From assembly GCA_002049455.2 (NCBI GenBank), contig KV919000.1, forward strand, positions 1-64,000: 64,000 nt of DNA. The letters are read 5' to 3'. The translations under genes were made by a program, and so were the position numbers. How positions within the stretch are numbered: position 1 is the first letter of the stretch; every line of letters starts with the position of its first letter. Of this stretch, positions 34,012 through 44,800 are shown in pieces. The notes beneath the pieces were generated by a model, which was not told the origin of the DNA, searched no databases, and saw nothing but the letters and a program-made list of their open reading frames with translations. Source of the stretch: Porphyra umbilicalis (lineage: Eukaryota; Rhodophyta; Bangiophyceae; Bangiales; Bangiaceae).

Positions 34012-34918
34012 GCGGGGCAGTCGTGCCCTGCGTGAGGAGTGGGCGGACAGTGTGGGTGGGGGGCGGGGAAGTGGGGAGTTGACCGGGCGAGCGTTTTGTG
34101 GCAGTAGCTCTCTTTGCCAGGGGCGCATCTTTGTCGTAGTAGAGACTTTCTCTGTGTGCTCTGCCATTGTCGTTCGTGCCACCGAGCTCAGTTTGCTGTT
34201 TCCTACAGGCACCGTCGGAACATGGTGCGGACGCCAACCTTCGCACCGTACGTTGATGTAGACGGCGCACCCGCTCGCACTGCTTCCATGCTGCCTCCGG
34301 CATGCCGTGGGGCCGCCTCGACCGGGCCGCCACACGGTTCCACGTCAGGGTGCTGGGGCGCGTCGGCGGGCTGGGTCCTGCACTGGCTTGCGGAGCTGTG
34401 TTTGGGTGACACATTACGAGGCCAATGAGGTCGAGAGCCTGCCGTTGTTTTGGTCTGCGACTCTGGGTAGAAAGGAGGATCAGCTGCCGGCAGGTTCACG
34501 GAAACAAGCTGGACGAGGAGAGCGTGTAAAAAGCGAACTTTACAAAAACGGTGCCGACCCCCAGGGTCACACACACGGTGCCGCCGCCAAATACGCGTGT
34601 GGCGGACCCGCTGGCGGTGCACTCCCCAGACAGCATGGAAAAAAAAGTACAGCAGGACGGGGTCAGGACGAGGTCAGCAACACGCACGGCGGCCATGACA
34701 CGCGGACCTAGTACGTTAGCACACCAAGAGGAGCAACGATGTGAAGGAAAAAAGAAGTAGTCGAGCGGTCGAGCAGGCTGGGCAGTGCCTCGACGCCCGC
34801 GATGGGACGTCGCGGCCGGCGTGACGGGCGCACCAGAAGAGAGGTCCACGGTCCGGGTGTTGCTACCCGCCGCCCCACTAGGGCACCACCCACAAAACGC
34901 GCCTCGGGCGGGGCCGGC
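34012..34918. other. 3' intergenic between convergent genes
   Basis: Lies between the stops of the gamma-CA-like gene (+) and the thioredoxin gene (-). No coding frame with recognisable content. Confidence 0.5.
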
Positions 34919-35959
34919 CTACTGGGAGGAACCCCACCCAGAGGCGCCCCCGACCGACGACGCCGGTTCGGCCGCCGGGACCGACGCCCCGACGGCTGGC
35001 CTGTCCGCGGCATCCTCGCTCCCAACCGCCGCGGGCGTTGGTAACGTGCACTTGCCGAGGGCGTACTCGACAACCTTCTCGCGGATGACATGTGCGCGCG
35101 CGGGACCGGCGTTGAAGTCCTCCACCCGCCCGGCCGCGCCCGAGTAAAAGTGGAAGGTCGGTAGGTTCTTCACACCTAGCCGCCAGCACAGCTCCTGTGA
35201 GTAGTGAATAACATGGTGGCACACCAGGAAAGGCAAGACACAAGTCCGCGTAGACCGAGTACAGCGACAACTCAGAAAAGAGCAAGGTGTCAGAACGTAC
35301 GCAGGCAAGTCCGCTGAGCAGCAAGATGTGCAGGAGATACGCAGCACTGAACGGCACCAGGCCGCCACGGCGGCGCGCACCGCCACACCACGACACTAAG
35401 CTCTAGTGCGAGCCCGCAACCTGCCGACCGACGCCTCCTCCATCCACACAAGACGCACAGACTCTGTGGACACTGCGCCATCCAACTCGCCCTCCAAGCA
35501 ACACCCTACACGTACCTTGTTGGCCTCATAGTCAATCTCATAAAACCGGATCTCTGGGAACTCGTGCGCGAGCCGCGCCACCTTGGGCGCAATCGCGCGG
35601 CAGCTGCGGCACCACGGGGCGTAAAACTTGAGCACCGCCACCCCCCCCGACGACGCCTGGAGCATCTCCATGTACTCGTCAAACGACGTGATGGGGGCAA
35701 CCACCTCAGCAACGTCCATGGCGCGGGCGGGGGCGGGTGTTGCCGTGGCGGCCGACGCCGTCGGCGGGGTCGGGTCGGACGGGGAGGCTGCCGCGGGCGG
35801 CCGGCCGACCGCCGCCAGCGTCATGGCCGGGGCGGCCGCCGGCGTCGCGCGGCGGCGGTTGGGGGATGCCACGATCCCCAGACGGGGGGGGGACGCCATC
35901 AGGCGAGCGCGCCCGGCGGTGTGGGCGGGGAGGGACGGGAGAGCGGGGATGAACGCCAT
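34919..35959 (-). CDS. Atypical (ACHT-like) thioredoxin, probably plastid-targeted
   Basis: Exon 1 is 35516-35959 and exon 2 is 34919-35194, joined in phase 0 across a 321-nt intron (donor AAG^GTACGTG, acceptor CTCACAG^GAG), giving about 239 aa. A presequence of roughly 90 residues is rich in Ala, Pro, Ser and Arg with few acids (MAFIPALPSLPAHTAGRARL), fitting a plastid transit peptide. The thioredoxin fold follows: VLKFYAPWCRSCRAIAPKVA has the active site WCRSC, and NLPTFHFYSG has the cis-proline. GRVEDFNAG resembles the GRVxxFxC region of ACHT thioredoxins. The role would be disulfide reduction or oxidation of plastid proteins. An in-frame Met at 36118 would add 53 residues; the later start gives the better leader. 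The last 35 residues are a Pro/Ala/Ser-rich tail. Confidence 0.82.
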
Positions 35960-37006
35960 CGGGTTGGTGGGCGGGAGGGTGGTGGGTGCAGGTGGCGTGT
36001 CGGGGCAGGAAGGGGGACGGCGAAGGGAGAAGAAGGACGGCGGCGACCGCGGTCGTTGAGGTGGTGGCAACAAAGAGAAGAGACGTCTATCAATCCAGCG
36101 CAATGGCCGTAGAAACAAAGAGGACGCGTTCGTAGCGTCGGCACGGGGCTAGACGGACGGGGTGCTGCGGGTAAAGCGGCCTGACGCGGGCTGAGGTCAC
36201 ACCACGTGAGGCACGTCCCGCGTTGGCCAAACGAGGGCAGGGGCAGGTCAGTGGAGGAACCCCCGAGCAGTCAGCACTCTTTGGCGCATCTGGGTGCACC
36301 CCCGCGGGGGTGCACCCAGGCGGCCGCCGCCGCCAATCTGGGAAAGCCCGCCGCCAGCAACTCCCGCTAACGGGTGCTCGGACGGGGGCTTGCGGGCACA
36401 CCCCCGCGTCAGGGGCCGTCCGCTCCCCTCTGCTGGGCGGCGGCCGCGGGGGGTGGCTCCCTCGGGCTTGCTGCACCCCCCGCGGAACTGTCGCCGCGGC
36501 AATCGATTGGACGTGGCACACAGTGGCCCCCCTCCATTGCATGCAAGGGGCGTCGGCTTCCAACGGCGGCTGCGGCTGTCCAGCCTCCCCGCCGACGCGA
36601 CCGCCCGAAATTGACCGCACACGCCGCCGCGCCGGGCCGCCTGCTGCGCGGCGGGTGGAGGCGGCCGCCACGCGCCCTTGCAGACGCGGCGGCGGACGGC
36701 CGTCGGGCGGCGGCGGATCGGGGCCAGCAGGCACGGAGGCGGGTCTCGAGTGACCAAATCAACGCGAGGCAACGATCCCTCCCCGCTGGTGGTTGGCCAC
36801 GCCGCAGGGCCTAGATATTCTGGCGGCTCGCGTCGAGGATCAATCGGGGTCAACCGTCATCATTTCTGTCCCACCACCACACCGCGCACCGCACGAGCCG
36901 CCGCGGCGCCGCGCCGGCGACGCTTCTCGCCGGGCGGGGCGGCACCGGCGCCAACGGCGCCACTACAGTAGTCCCACCGCCGCACCCAGGCGCAACAACG
37001 GCGCCG
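35960..37006. other. Intergenic, very GC-rich
   Basis: 5' flank of the thioredoxin gene and 3' flank of Twinkle. Long frames occur in several phases on both strands, which is a composition effect. The only distinct feature is a perfect palindrome at 36291-36318. Confidence 0.4.
36291..36318. repeat. 28-bp perfect palindrome
   Basis: TGGGTGCACCCCCG is followed directly by its reverse complement with no spacer. It may be a regulatory site, a hairpin, or an insertion remnant. Confidence 0.85.
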
Positions 37007-37768
37007 CTAGTCCCACCGCCGCACCCAGTAGCCGAGCCGCTGCTCCGCGGGCGTCGGCTCGGGCGGCAGCACCACTGGCGGCGGCAACGGTATCGCCGCT
37101 ACGCGCGGCGGCGTCGGCGGCGCCGCGTCGGCTGCCCCCACGGGCGCCGCCGCCGCCGCAGCGGCGGCGGCGGTGGCCGGCGGGGCGGCAGGCACCGCCG
37201 CCGGCCCGCCACCGCCGCCACCGCGGGCGGCCGCTGCAGTCGCCGCTGTCCGTGGCGGCCGCCCCTGCTTGACCGCCGCCGCCACCCCGCCGCCGCCGCC
37301 ACCGTCACCAGCCGCTGCAGCGGCCGCCGCCCGTGGCGGCCGCCCCCGCTTGGCCGCCCCCGCCGCCCCGCCGTCTGCCGCGGCCACCGTCCGCGACCGC
37401 CCCCGCCGCGCGCGCGCCGGCGGCGGCGCGGCGGGCGCCCCCACCGCCGCCGGCGCCGCCACGGCGGCCGTTGCCAGCGGCGCTGCGGGCGCCGCCCCAG
37501 TTGCCCCCGCCGCCGCCGTGTCGGCCGTCGCTGCCCCCTTTGGCGGCGGCGCCTCGGCCGCCGCCGCCGACGGCGGCGGCGGGGGCGGCACAAACTCGAC
37601 GGGCCGCCGCGGGGCGCCCACCGGCGCGAAACACTTGCCGTCGGGGTCAAAGCGCAGGTTGACCCGCCCGAGCGTGCCGTCAAAGCGGTTCTTCATCACC
37701 TGGATGTAGGTCGTGCGGCGGCGGCCGGGCGGTGCCGCGCCGCCGCCGCCGCCCGACGCGCCGTCGCT

Positions 37769-37799
<31 letters not shown>

Positions 37800-39220
37800 C
37801 CGCCTGGGCGTCCCCCCCCTTCGACCGCCCCCCGCTGCAGCGCATACACATTGTCGGCTTCCTGGGTGGCCTTGGCCGACCCAAAGACGCTCGCGAGCGC
37901 AATCGGCTCGTCGTCGTGCTCCTTGCGGGGGTGCACCACGAGCGTCACGTGCACGTTGCGCTCCGTGGCAAAGCGGCGGAACTGGTGCACCGCCGCGTCC
38001 ATCGCCTCGTACTTGTCCCACCGGGAGCCGCCGCCGCCGCCGCCACCGCCGCCGCCGCGTCCCCCCCCGGTCAAAAACTGGAGGTTGTCCAACACCACAT
38101 GCCCGACGTCGTGCACGTAGCACGCGTGGTCCATGGCCGCCACGACGGCGTCCACGTCCGTGGCGCCGTGGTAGCTTAAAAAGTGGAGGGGGAGCCCCTC
38201 AAACGCGTCGGCAATGTCGTCAAAGCGGGCGGGGAGCTCCGCCAGCGGCGCCCGCGTCGTCAGCGCGTAGTACTGGCGGAGGAGCGTCGCGGCGAGGCGG
38301 CGGTTGGCAATCTCAAACGACCCCCAGAGCGTCGGCAGCCCCTGCACCGCGTAATCGAGGGACAGCTGCGCGAGGAGCGTCGTTTTGCCGACCCCCGTGT
38401 GGCCCGTCACGACCGTCATTTCGCCCCGCCGGTGCCCCCCCGTCACGTCGTTGAGGCGGGGGAGCCACGCGGAGCCGAGGCCCCGCAGCCCCGCGGGCGC
38501 CGTCACCTCTACGCGCACGTCCTCCCGCAGCGCCCCAAACGTGAGGAGGCCGTCGTGCGGCACGGGCGCCGCCGCGTCGAGGAGCGCCGCCACGTCGACG
38601 CCCGCCGCGAGCGCGTCGTTGGCGTCCTTGGCACCCCCCGGGGCGGGGGGCACGACGCGGCAGCGGCGGAGGCCGAGCTTCCGCGCAAACACCGCCGCGC
38701 CCTCCCGCCCCGCCTCGTCCGCGTCCATCCACAGGACGACCGTGTCAAAGCGCTCCAGCAGCGGCAGCACGTCGACCGGGAGGGAGCGCGCGCCGTTGGG
38801 CGCCGACACCGCCGGGCGGCCGGTGGCTTGGTGGACGGCCATGGCGTCAAACTCCCCCTCCGTGACCACCACCGTCGACGCGTCGGGCGGGGCGGTGCGG
38901 AGGCCAAAGAGCCCCCACGAGCCGCCGCGGGGCACCAGCCGCATGCACGCCTTGTCCGACAGGGAGCGCGCCTTGAGGCGCACCGCCGTCCCGTCGGCGC
39001 CGTCGAGGGGAAAGGTGTAGCACGGGTGGGGGGTCCACCCCCCGCCCCCGTCCAGGAAGCGATAGTCGCCGGCGCCAACGCCAAACGCCGCCGCCGTCGA
39101 CGGCGTCAAGCCGCGGGCCGCGAGCGCGGCAACAACCGCCGCGCCGGCGGGCGTCGTCAGCCGCGCCGCCGCCGCCGCCGCAACGCCGTCGGGGAGGGGT
39201 ACGGGCGGCGGCGCGGGGCG

Positions 39221-39264
<44 letters not shown>

Positions 39265-40005
39265 TGCCACCGTCGGGCGGCGGCAGACGGCCAGCCGGGC
39301 GGCGGGGGGCGCCCCCCCCCCCCCCCCCGACGGGGGCAAAAAGGAGAGCTTCCCCCCCTCCCCCCCCCCCACGCGCGCGAGCGGCAGCGGGCGGCCGCCG
39401 AGGCGGCCCCGGAGGGCCCACCAGGACCCCCGGTCCCCGCAGCGGTGGCAAAAAAAGGCGCCCGACGCGGTCGCCACGTACAGCTTGTACTCATTGTCCC
39501 GCCGCCCGCGCGTGTCGGGGCACGCCGGGCACACCCGCACGACCGCGTGCGTCGGGGTGAGGCGGTACGCGAGGCGGCCCGCGTCGAGGGCGGCGGCGAC
39601 CGCGCCGGCGGGGAGCTCAAAGTGTTTGCTCACAAACGGGTCCCCGGCGGGGGGGGGGGGGGGGAGGCGCCACCCACCGGGGGGTGGCGGGGGGGGGCAT
39701 CGCCGCCCGACGGGGGGGGGGGGGGGGGGGGCGGCGGCCCCATCCCCGCAACGGGACGCGCCGGCCGCCGTCGGCGCCGCCGCCGCCGTCGACGCTGACG
39801 CGCGCAGCGGCACGGGGGAGCCGCTGCGGGCAGGCGCCGCCGACGCGCCCCGCCGCCGCGCCGCCCCGCCGCCGCCGCCGCCGCCGCCGCGGCCGCCGCC
39901 GCTCGCGCCGCCGCCGCCGACCGCCGCCGCCGGGGGGTGGTCGGGAGCGCACCCCCGCCCGCGGGGCGGCGCAAGAAGGGAGACGCACGCGCCTCGTGCC
40001 GCCAT
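37007..40005 (-). CDS. Twinkle-type organelle primase-helicase with AT-hook tail
   Basis: About 1000 aa. The likely start at 40005 opens an Ala/Arg-rich presequence (MAARGACVSLLAPPRGRG). A primase zinc ribbon is visible (VRVCPACPDTRGRRDNEYKL, SGAFFCHRCGDRGSWW). TOPRIM follows (VVVTEGEFDAMAVHQ, VVLWMDADEAGREG), then a DnaB/T7 gp4 helicase (MTVVTGHTGVGKTTLLAQL Walker A, HVVLDNLQFL, VTLVVHPRKEHDDEP, FGSAKATQEADNVYALQR). The role is priming and unwinding of mitochondrial and perhaps plastid DNA. Low-complexity Gly runs interrupt the helicase. The last 200 or so residues are Ala/Pro/Gly-rich with basic RGRP-type motifs (AKRGRPPRA, KQGRPPRT). Between zinc ribbon and TOPRIM the frame changes, next to a run of 16 C (39312-39327), probably a run-length error. 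Confidence 0.87.
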
Positions 40006-40389
40006 GCGGTGAGGCCCCACCGGGACACCACCGACCGGGCGGCCATGGCGGCAGCGGGGACGCGGGGGGGGGGGGGGCGCCGCCGCCGGCAGACGGCGTG
40101 GCGGCAGACACGCCGGCGTGGCGCCGCCGCCCCGCCTCACGCGCAATTGCGTGGCCGTTGTCAGGATCAAGGTCGATCCTGCCAAATTCGTGCCGCCGCG
40201 CCCCGCCGCCGCCGCCGCCGCCGCCGTCGCGTCCCCGTCGCGCGCCGTCTGCTGCCGCTGCCGGCTCCCGCCTGCCCGCCGCGCGCCACGCGGCATCCCC
40301 CCCCCCCCCCACGCCACGCGGCCCCCCCCCCCCCCTCCCTCCCCTCCCCCCCCCCTATCCCTCCTGCCCGCCTCCCCCCCCCCCCAATC
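40006..40389. promoter_or_regulatory. Shared promoter region of Twinkle and NOL6
   Basis: The two genes start head-to-head about 385 bp apart, so one intergenic stretch must drive both. It is GC-rich with long C and G runs; around 40160-40190 lies GATCAAGGTCGATCCTG, containing a GATC-bounded inverted repeat. No TATA box is visible. Confidence 0.4.
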
Positions 40390-43300
40390 ATGGTGACGGA
40401 AGAACCCCCCCCCCCCCCCCAACCTCTGCGGCGGCGGCGGCGGCGGCCGCCGCCGCCGGCGCCCCCCCCCACACGGCGCTCGGCGTGGCGGCGGCGGCGG
40501 CGATTGCGGCCGCGACGCCCACCCCCGCCGCCCGCCGCGCGGCGCGCCGGGTGCTGCCGCCCCTGCGCGCGGTCCTTGCCGCCGCCCCCGGCGGCACCAT
40601 CACCCCCGCAACGGCGGCGGGGTGGCTGCGGCGGCCCGCCCCCGACCGCCCGCCGCTGACCTCCCCCGACGCGGCGGTCGTGTGGGCGCCGCCCGAGCGG
40701 CTCGCGCTGACGGGCGGGGCGGGGCTCGGCGTCGCCGCCCCGACCGTCGACGTGGTGCTCGTCGTGCCGCGCCCCTGCCTCCGCCACAAGGACGTCAAGC
40801 GCGGGGGGTGGGCGGACAAGCGGCGGCTCTACTTGTGCCACGTGGCGGCGGCGCTCGAGGCGGCGGCCGCCGCCGCGGCCACCGCCGCCGCCGCGGCGGG
40901 GGCGGCCGCCAACAAGAAACGGCCGGCCACCGACGCGGTCGCGGCGGCGGCGGCGGCGACCACCCCCGCCGCCGCCGTGTCTGACGTCGCGTGGGCGCCC
41001 GCCATTGGCGGCGACGCGTCCCGCCCCGCCGTTGCCGCCACCGTGCGTGGGGTGCGGGTGCGGCTGCTCGCCGCGCCCGCGCCCGCCGCCCTCGACGTGC
41101 GGCGGCTCAAGGGCGGGGGGTGCAACGCGGGCGGGCCGACGCCCTCCCCCGTGTACAATGCGGGCGTCGGCGCGGATGTGGCGGCGGCGGCCGTCGCCCC
41201 GCACCTGCGCGCCCTCCTCGGTGCGGGGGGGCGCTCCGCCGCCGCGCTGACGCGCGCGTGGGCGGCGCGCGCGGGGGTGGGGGGGGGGGGGCCTCCCGCG
41301 TGCTGGAGAGCGGCTTTGTGTGGGCGGTGGTGGTGGCGGCGGTCGGCGCTGCGGGGGGGGGGGGGGGGGGGGGCCGACGAGGGGGGGGTCGACGCCGCCC
41401 TCGAGCGCTTCCGCGCGGTGCTCGCGTGGGTGCGCCGGAGGGGCCTCCGCAACCCGGCGGCGGGGGCGGGGCAGCCGCCCGCGTGGCTCGCCATCCCCCC
41501 CGCGCGCCCGGCAGCGGCGGGCGGTGGCGGCGACGGCGGTGACGGGGGCTCGGACGGGGACGGGGGCGGCGGCGCCGTGGACGGCGTCGACACCCTCCCC
41601 GCCGCCCTCCCGCCCGTCAATGTGCTTGCGCGGCTGCCCGCCGCGGAGCTGGCCGCCCTCGAAGCCGACGCGCGGTCGACGCTGGTGGCGCTCGCGCATC
41701 CGGGGTCCGACGCGGGGGCGGCGCCGGGGAGCGCCGCGTCCCTCTTTTCGCCGGCGCCCCCGCCGCCGCCCGTCGCCCGCTACGACGCGCTCGTGCGGGT
41801 GGCGTTGCCCGACGGCACGGCCGCGACGGCGGCGGCCGGCGCGGCAACGGTGACGACGGCGCTCGTCGGGTCGCGCCGCGCAACGGCGGCGGTGGTGCTC
41901 GTGCCGCCCGCCCGGGGGGTGCTCCTCGTCGGCGTCACCGCGTCGCCGGCGGCGCTCTTTCGGCGCGTCGACACGGCCGCGCGCGCGGTCGCGCGCGCGG
42001 GGGCGGCGTCGGGCCCGCCCGCCGCGTCGGCGGCGGCGACGGCGTCGTTTCGGGGCTTTTGGGGTTCCGCGTCGGAGCTCCGCCGCTTTGCCGACGGCAC
42101 CGTCGCCGAGTCGGTCGTGTGGACGGCCGCGGCGGTGCCCGACGTGGCCGACGTGCCGGCGGCGGTGCTCTCCGCCGCCCTCGCCCGCCACGTGCCGGGG
42201 GCGACGGTGGTGGGTGTGACGACGGGTGCGCGGTGGGGGGGGCTCCCCCCCGAGGGCGCCCTCCACGCCCCCGCCGCCGCCGCCGCCGCCGACGCGCTCG
42301 GCGTGGCGGTGCGCGCCGCCGACGCGGCGGTCGTCGGCGGGCGCGTCCTCGGCGTGACGCTCACGGCGCCGCTGCTGCGGCGGGCGGAAGCGGTGGGGGG
42401 GGCGGGCGGGTTGGACGCGGCGCGCGGCAGCCGCGTCGTGCGGGCGCCGCTCGGCGCCGTCGTGCGGGTGCGGCTGCCGCCGGGGGGGGGGGGGGCGGCG
42501 GCGGCGGCGGTTGCGGCGGCGGCTGCCGATGCGGACGTTGTTGCCGCCACGACGCTCAAGGTGTGCCTCGGCCTGTCGGCCGCCCTGCGCGACGGGGGCG
42601 TCGACGCGACGGCCGTGGCGGGCGGCACCGTCGAGGCGGCCGTCGGCGGGTGGGTGTTTTGTCTGACCCCCTGCCTCGTGGCGGGGGACGGCGGCGACGG
42701 CGCGCCGGTTGTTGGCGGCGGCGGCGGCGGCGGCGGCGGCGACGGGTGGGCGACGGCCACCCGCCCCGCCCTCGCCGAGGCGCTGCGCCAAGTGGCGGCG
42801 GCGCAGCCCGGCTACCCCCCGGCGGTGCGGGTCGCCAAGCGGTGGCTCGCGGCGCAGATGCTCGGCGCGCACTTTGGGGCGGAGCTCGTCGAGTGCCTCG
42901 TCGTTGCCGCGCTCGCGCCGGGCGGCCGGGGGTTGCCCCCCGCGGGGGGGTGCGCCCTGTCGGGCTTTGGGCGCTTCCTCTACCTCCTCTCTGACTTTCC
43001 CTTTGCGGCGGCGCCGGTGGTTGTCGACTTGCCGGGGCTGGACGACGTGCCGCTGCCGCCCGTGGAGGGGGGGGGGGGGGGGGGGGGGGGCGCACCCGCC
43101 GTCGCCGCCGCCGCCGACGCGGCCGCCGCCCGCACCGCGCACCTGTATGCGGCCGCCGCGGCGGCCTATGCGGCGGCGACGGCCGCGTCGCGGGGCGGCG
43201 CCAGCGGCGGCGGCGGCGGCGGGGCGGCGGCGGGGGCGCCCCCCCCCCTCACCCTCGCCACCGCCCTCGACGTGAGCGGGTACACCTTTGCGCCCGCCAC

Positions 43301-43939
43301 CCGGCGGGGCCCCCCCGCCGTTGTCCTCCGCCGCGCCGTTGCCGCGGCGGCCGCCGCGCTCGCCGTCGCTGCCGGCGGCGGCGGGGTGGCCGACGACGCG
43401 GCGCGCCTCTTCACCCCCCCCCTCCCCGACTTTGATGCGGTGCTCGAGCTCGACGCGGCGGCCGTGCCGACCGCCGAGGTGGGCGTCGACGCCGCCGCCG
43501 CCGCGTCTGCCGTGCGCGCGTTAAAGGGCGGGGACTTGAGCGGGTTGGTTGGGGGCGGCAAGCGCCGCGTGCGGCGGCGCCTCGGCCACGCCCTCGTCGG
43601 CTACGAGCCGGTGGGGACGTACCTGGCGGCGTTGGAGGGGGCCTTTGGCGCCGCCGCCGCCTTCTTTGTCGACCCGCTGGGGGGGGTGGCCGTGGGGGTG
43701 GTGTGGCGCGGCGACGGGGGGGGGGCGTTTGGGGTGCACCGGACCGTCTTTTCGGTGGGGGGGGGGGTCGTGCCGCCCGTGCGGGCGGCCAAGCGCGCCA
43801 AGCGGGGGGGGGGGGGGGGGACGGGCAGGGCGGCGGCGTCGCGCGCCTCGCGTGGAACAAGGAGGAGCTGCTGTGGGCAATGGTGTCCATGGGGGGGGGG
43901 TTGGTCACGGGCGTCCGGCGGCGGGGCGTCGACTGGTGA
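40390..43939 (+). CDS. NOL6: NOL6/Utp22 (Nrap) pre-rRNA processing protein
   Basis: About 1180 aa starting MVTEEPPPPP. Nrap landmarks in order: TVDVVLVVPRPCLRHKDVKR and RRLYLCHVAAALEAA (domain 1), VRVRLLAAPAPAALDVRRLK and PSPVYNAGVGADV, then SVVWTAAAVPDV. Later come PAVRVAKRWLAAQMLGAHF and ELVECLVVAAL, SGFGRFLYLLSDFPF, and near the end FGAAAAFFVDPLGGVAVGVV and NKEELLWAMVSMGGGLV. Family members sit in the small-subunit processome of the nucleolus (UTP-C complex). The frame changes at four homopolymers: C run 40405-40420 and G runs 41279-41291, 41353-41373 and 43804-43820. The middle pair compensate each other. This suggests run-length errors in an otherwise intact gene. Large Ala/Gly inserts are lineage-specific. 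Confidence 0.85.
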
Positions 43940-44099
43940 GCGGGCGCCCGCGCGGAGGGGGGGTGCCGCCGTTTGGCGGCGACGCTCGAGCGCTTGATGC
44001 GCGCAGCGGCCGTTGGGGACCGCGCCGGGGCAGACGGAAGAGGGGGAGTGCGTGATCAATTTACCTGCGCCGTCGTGCAGTCCCCATAAATTGTTTGGC

Positions 44100-44800
44100 C
44101 GGCCTCCCTTTGCGCAAAGTAGGGTTGGGAGGTGCGCCCGAGGCGCTATTGAGGGGCGCTGTTAAGGCGCTGTTAGGGTGCTGTTAGGGCGCTGTTAACG
44201 CCCCGCGCCCCTCGACGCCGAGGCGCGGATAGGGCGCGCATAGAGCATGAATAATTTCGCTATTTCAATTCCATGATTGCCTGGTGCCCAGCACGCAGCT
44301 CCCGGTGATGGAGGTGGGAGTTGTCAAGGGGCCACAGCCTCTACACAGGATCTGACGGGGAATGGGGGTGCCCTCCGCTATCGTCGTGTCTCGCAGCACA
44401 AGGCCGTGGGGCTGGGTGACATCTTTGACGTGGTGTGGTGCCCTGCGGCAGCAGAGCGTCGTTACGGTGAAGGGTGATGTTGTAGGCGTGATGGTGGGTG
44501 AAGACTGACGGGGACTCGGCAGTAGCCACCCCTACTGTCATCATTAAATAGACAATTGGATCAACTGGCGGCCACGATTACAGAATCATGGAACCATGTT
44601 GTGCTATCTATAAAACTGATTATTTGTGGGTGCTACTTAGGGCGTTTAGGGGGCGTCGCTAACCTTCAGAAGGGCGCTATTAGGGTGCCATTACGGCGTG
44701 TTTACGCCCCACGCCCCTCTCATAGGGGCGCTACTGCGAACCCTAGACCTCACCAGAGGTGTTATACTTGTCAATTGCCAAGTATACCTCTGGCGAGGTC
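44100..44800. mobile_element. Possible MITE-like repeat with diverged inverted ends
   Basis: Left flank (about 44140-44280) runs from GC-rich GGCGCTGTTAGG units into AT-rich sequence with TTCCATGATT. The right flank (about 44580-44740) is roughly its reverse complement: AATCATGGAA, then GGGCGCTATTAGGG and GCGTTTACGCCCCACGCCCC. The interior is AT-richer than either neighbour. A diverged 22-25-bp inverted repeat follows at 44746-44800 (arms with GACCTCRCCAGAGGT). Boundaries and target duplication are uncertain. Confidence 0.35.
44155..44198. repeat. Four 11-bp tandem units
   Basis: GGCGCTGTTAA, GGCGCTGTTAG, GGTGCTGTTAG and GGCGCTGTTAA in tandem. The junctions create TTAGGG, a telomere-like hexamer, but the period is 11 so this is not telomeric DNA. 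Confidence 0.7.

Noticed and set aside
38183-40012. 609-codon plus-strand frame antisense to Twinkle
   Set aside because: No motif; the minus strand encodes zinc ribbon, TOPRIM and helicase motifs in order.
40167-43142. 991-codon minus-strand frame antisense to NOL6
   Set aside because: Arg-rich antisense translation; the plus strand carries clear Nrap motifs.
44155-44198. Telomere-like TTAGGG units
   Set aside because: The period is 11 bp and the array has only four units; internal to the window.
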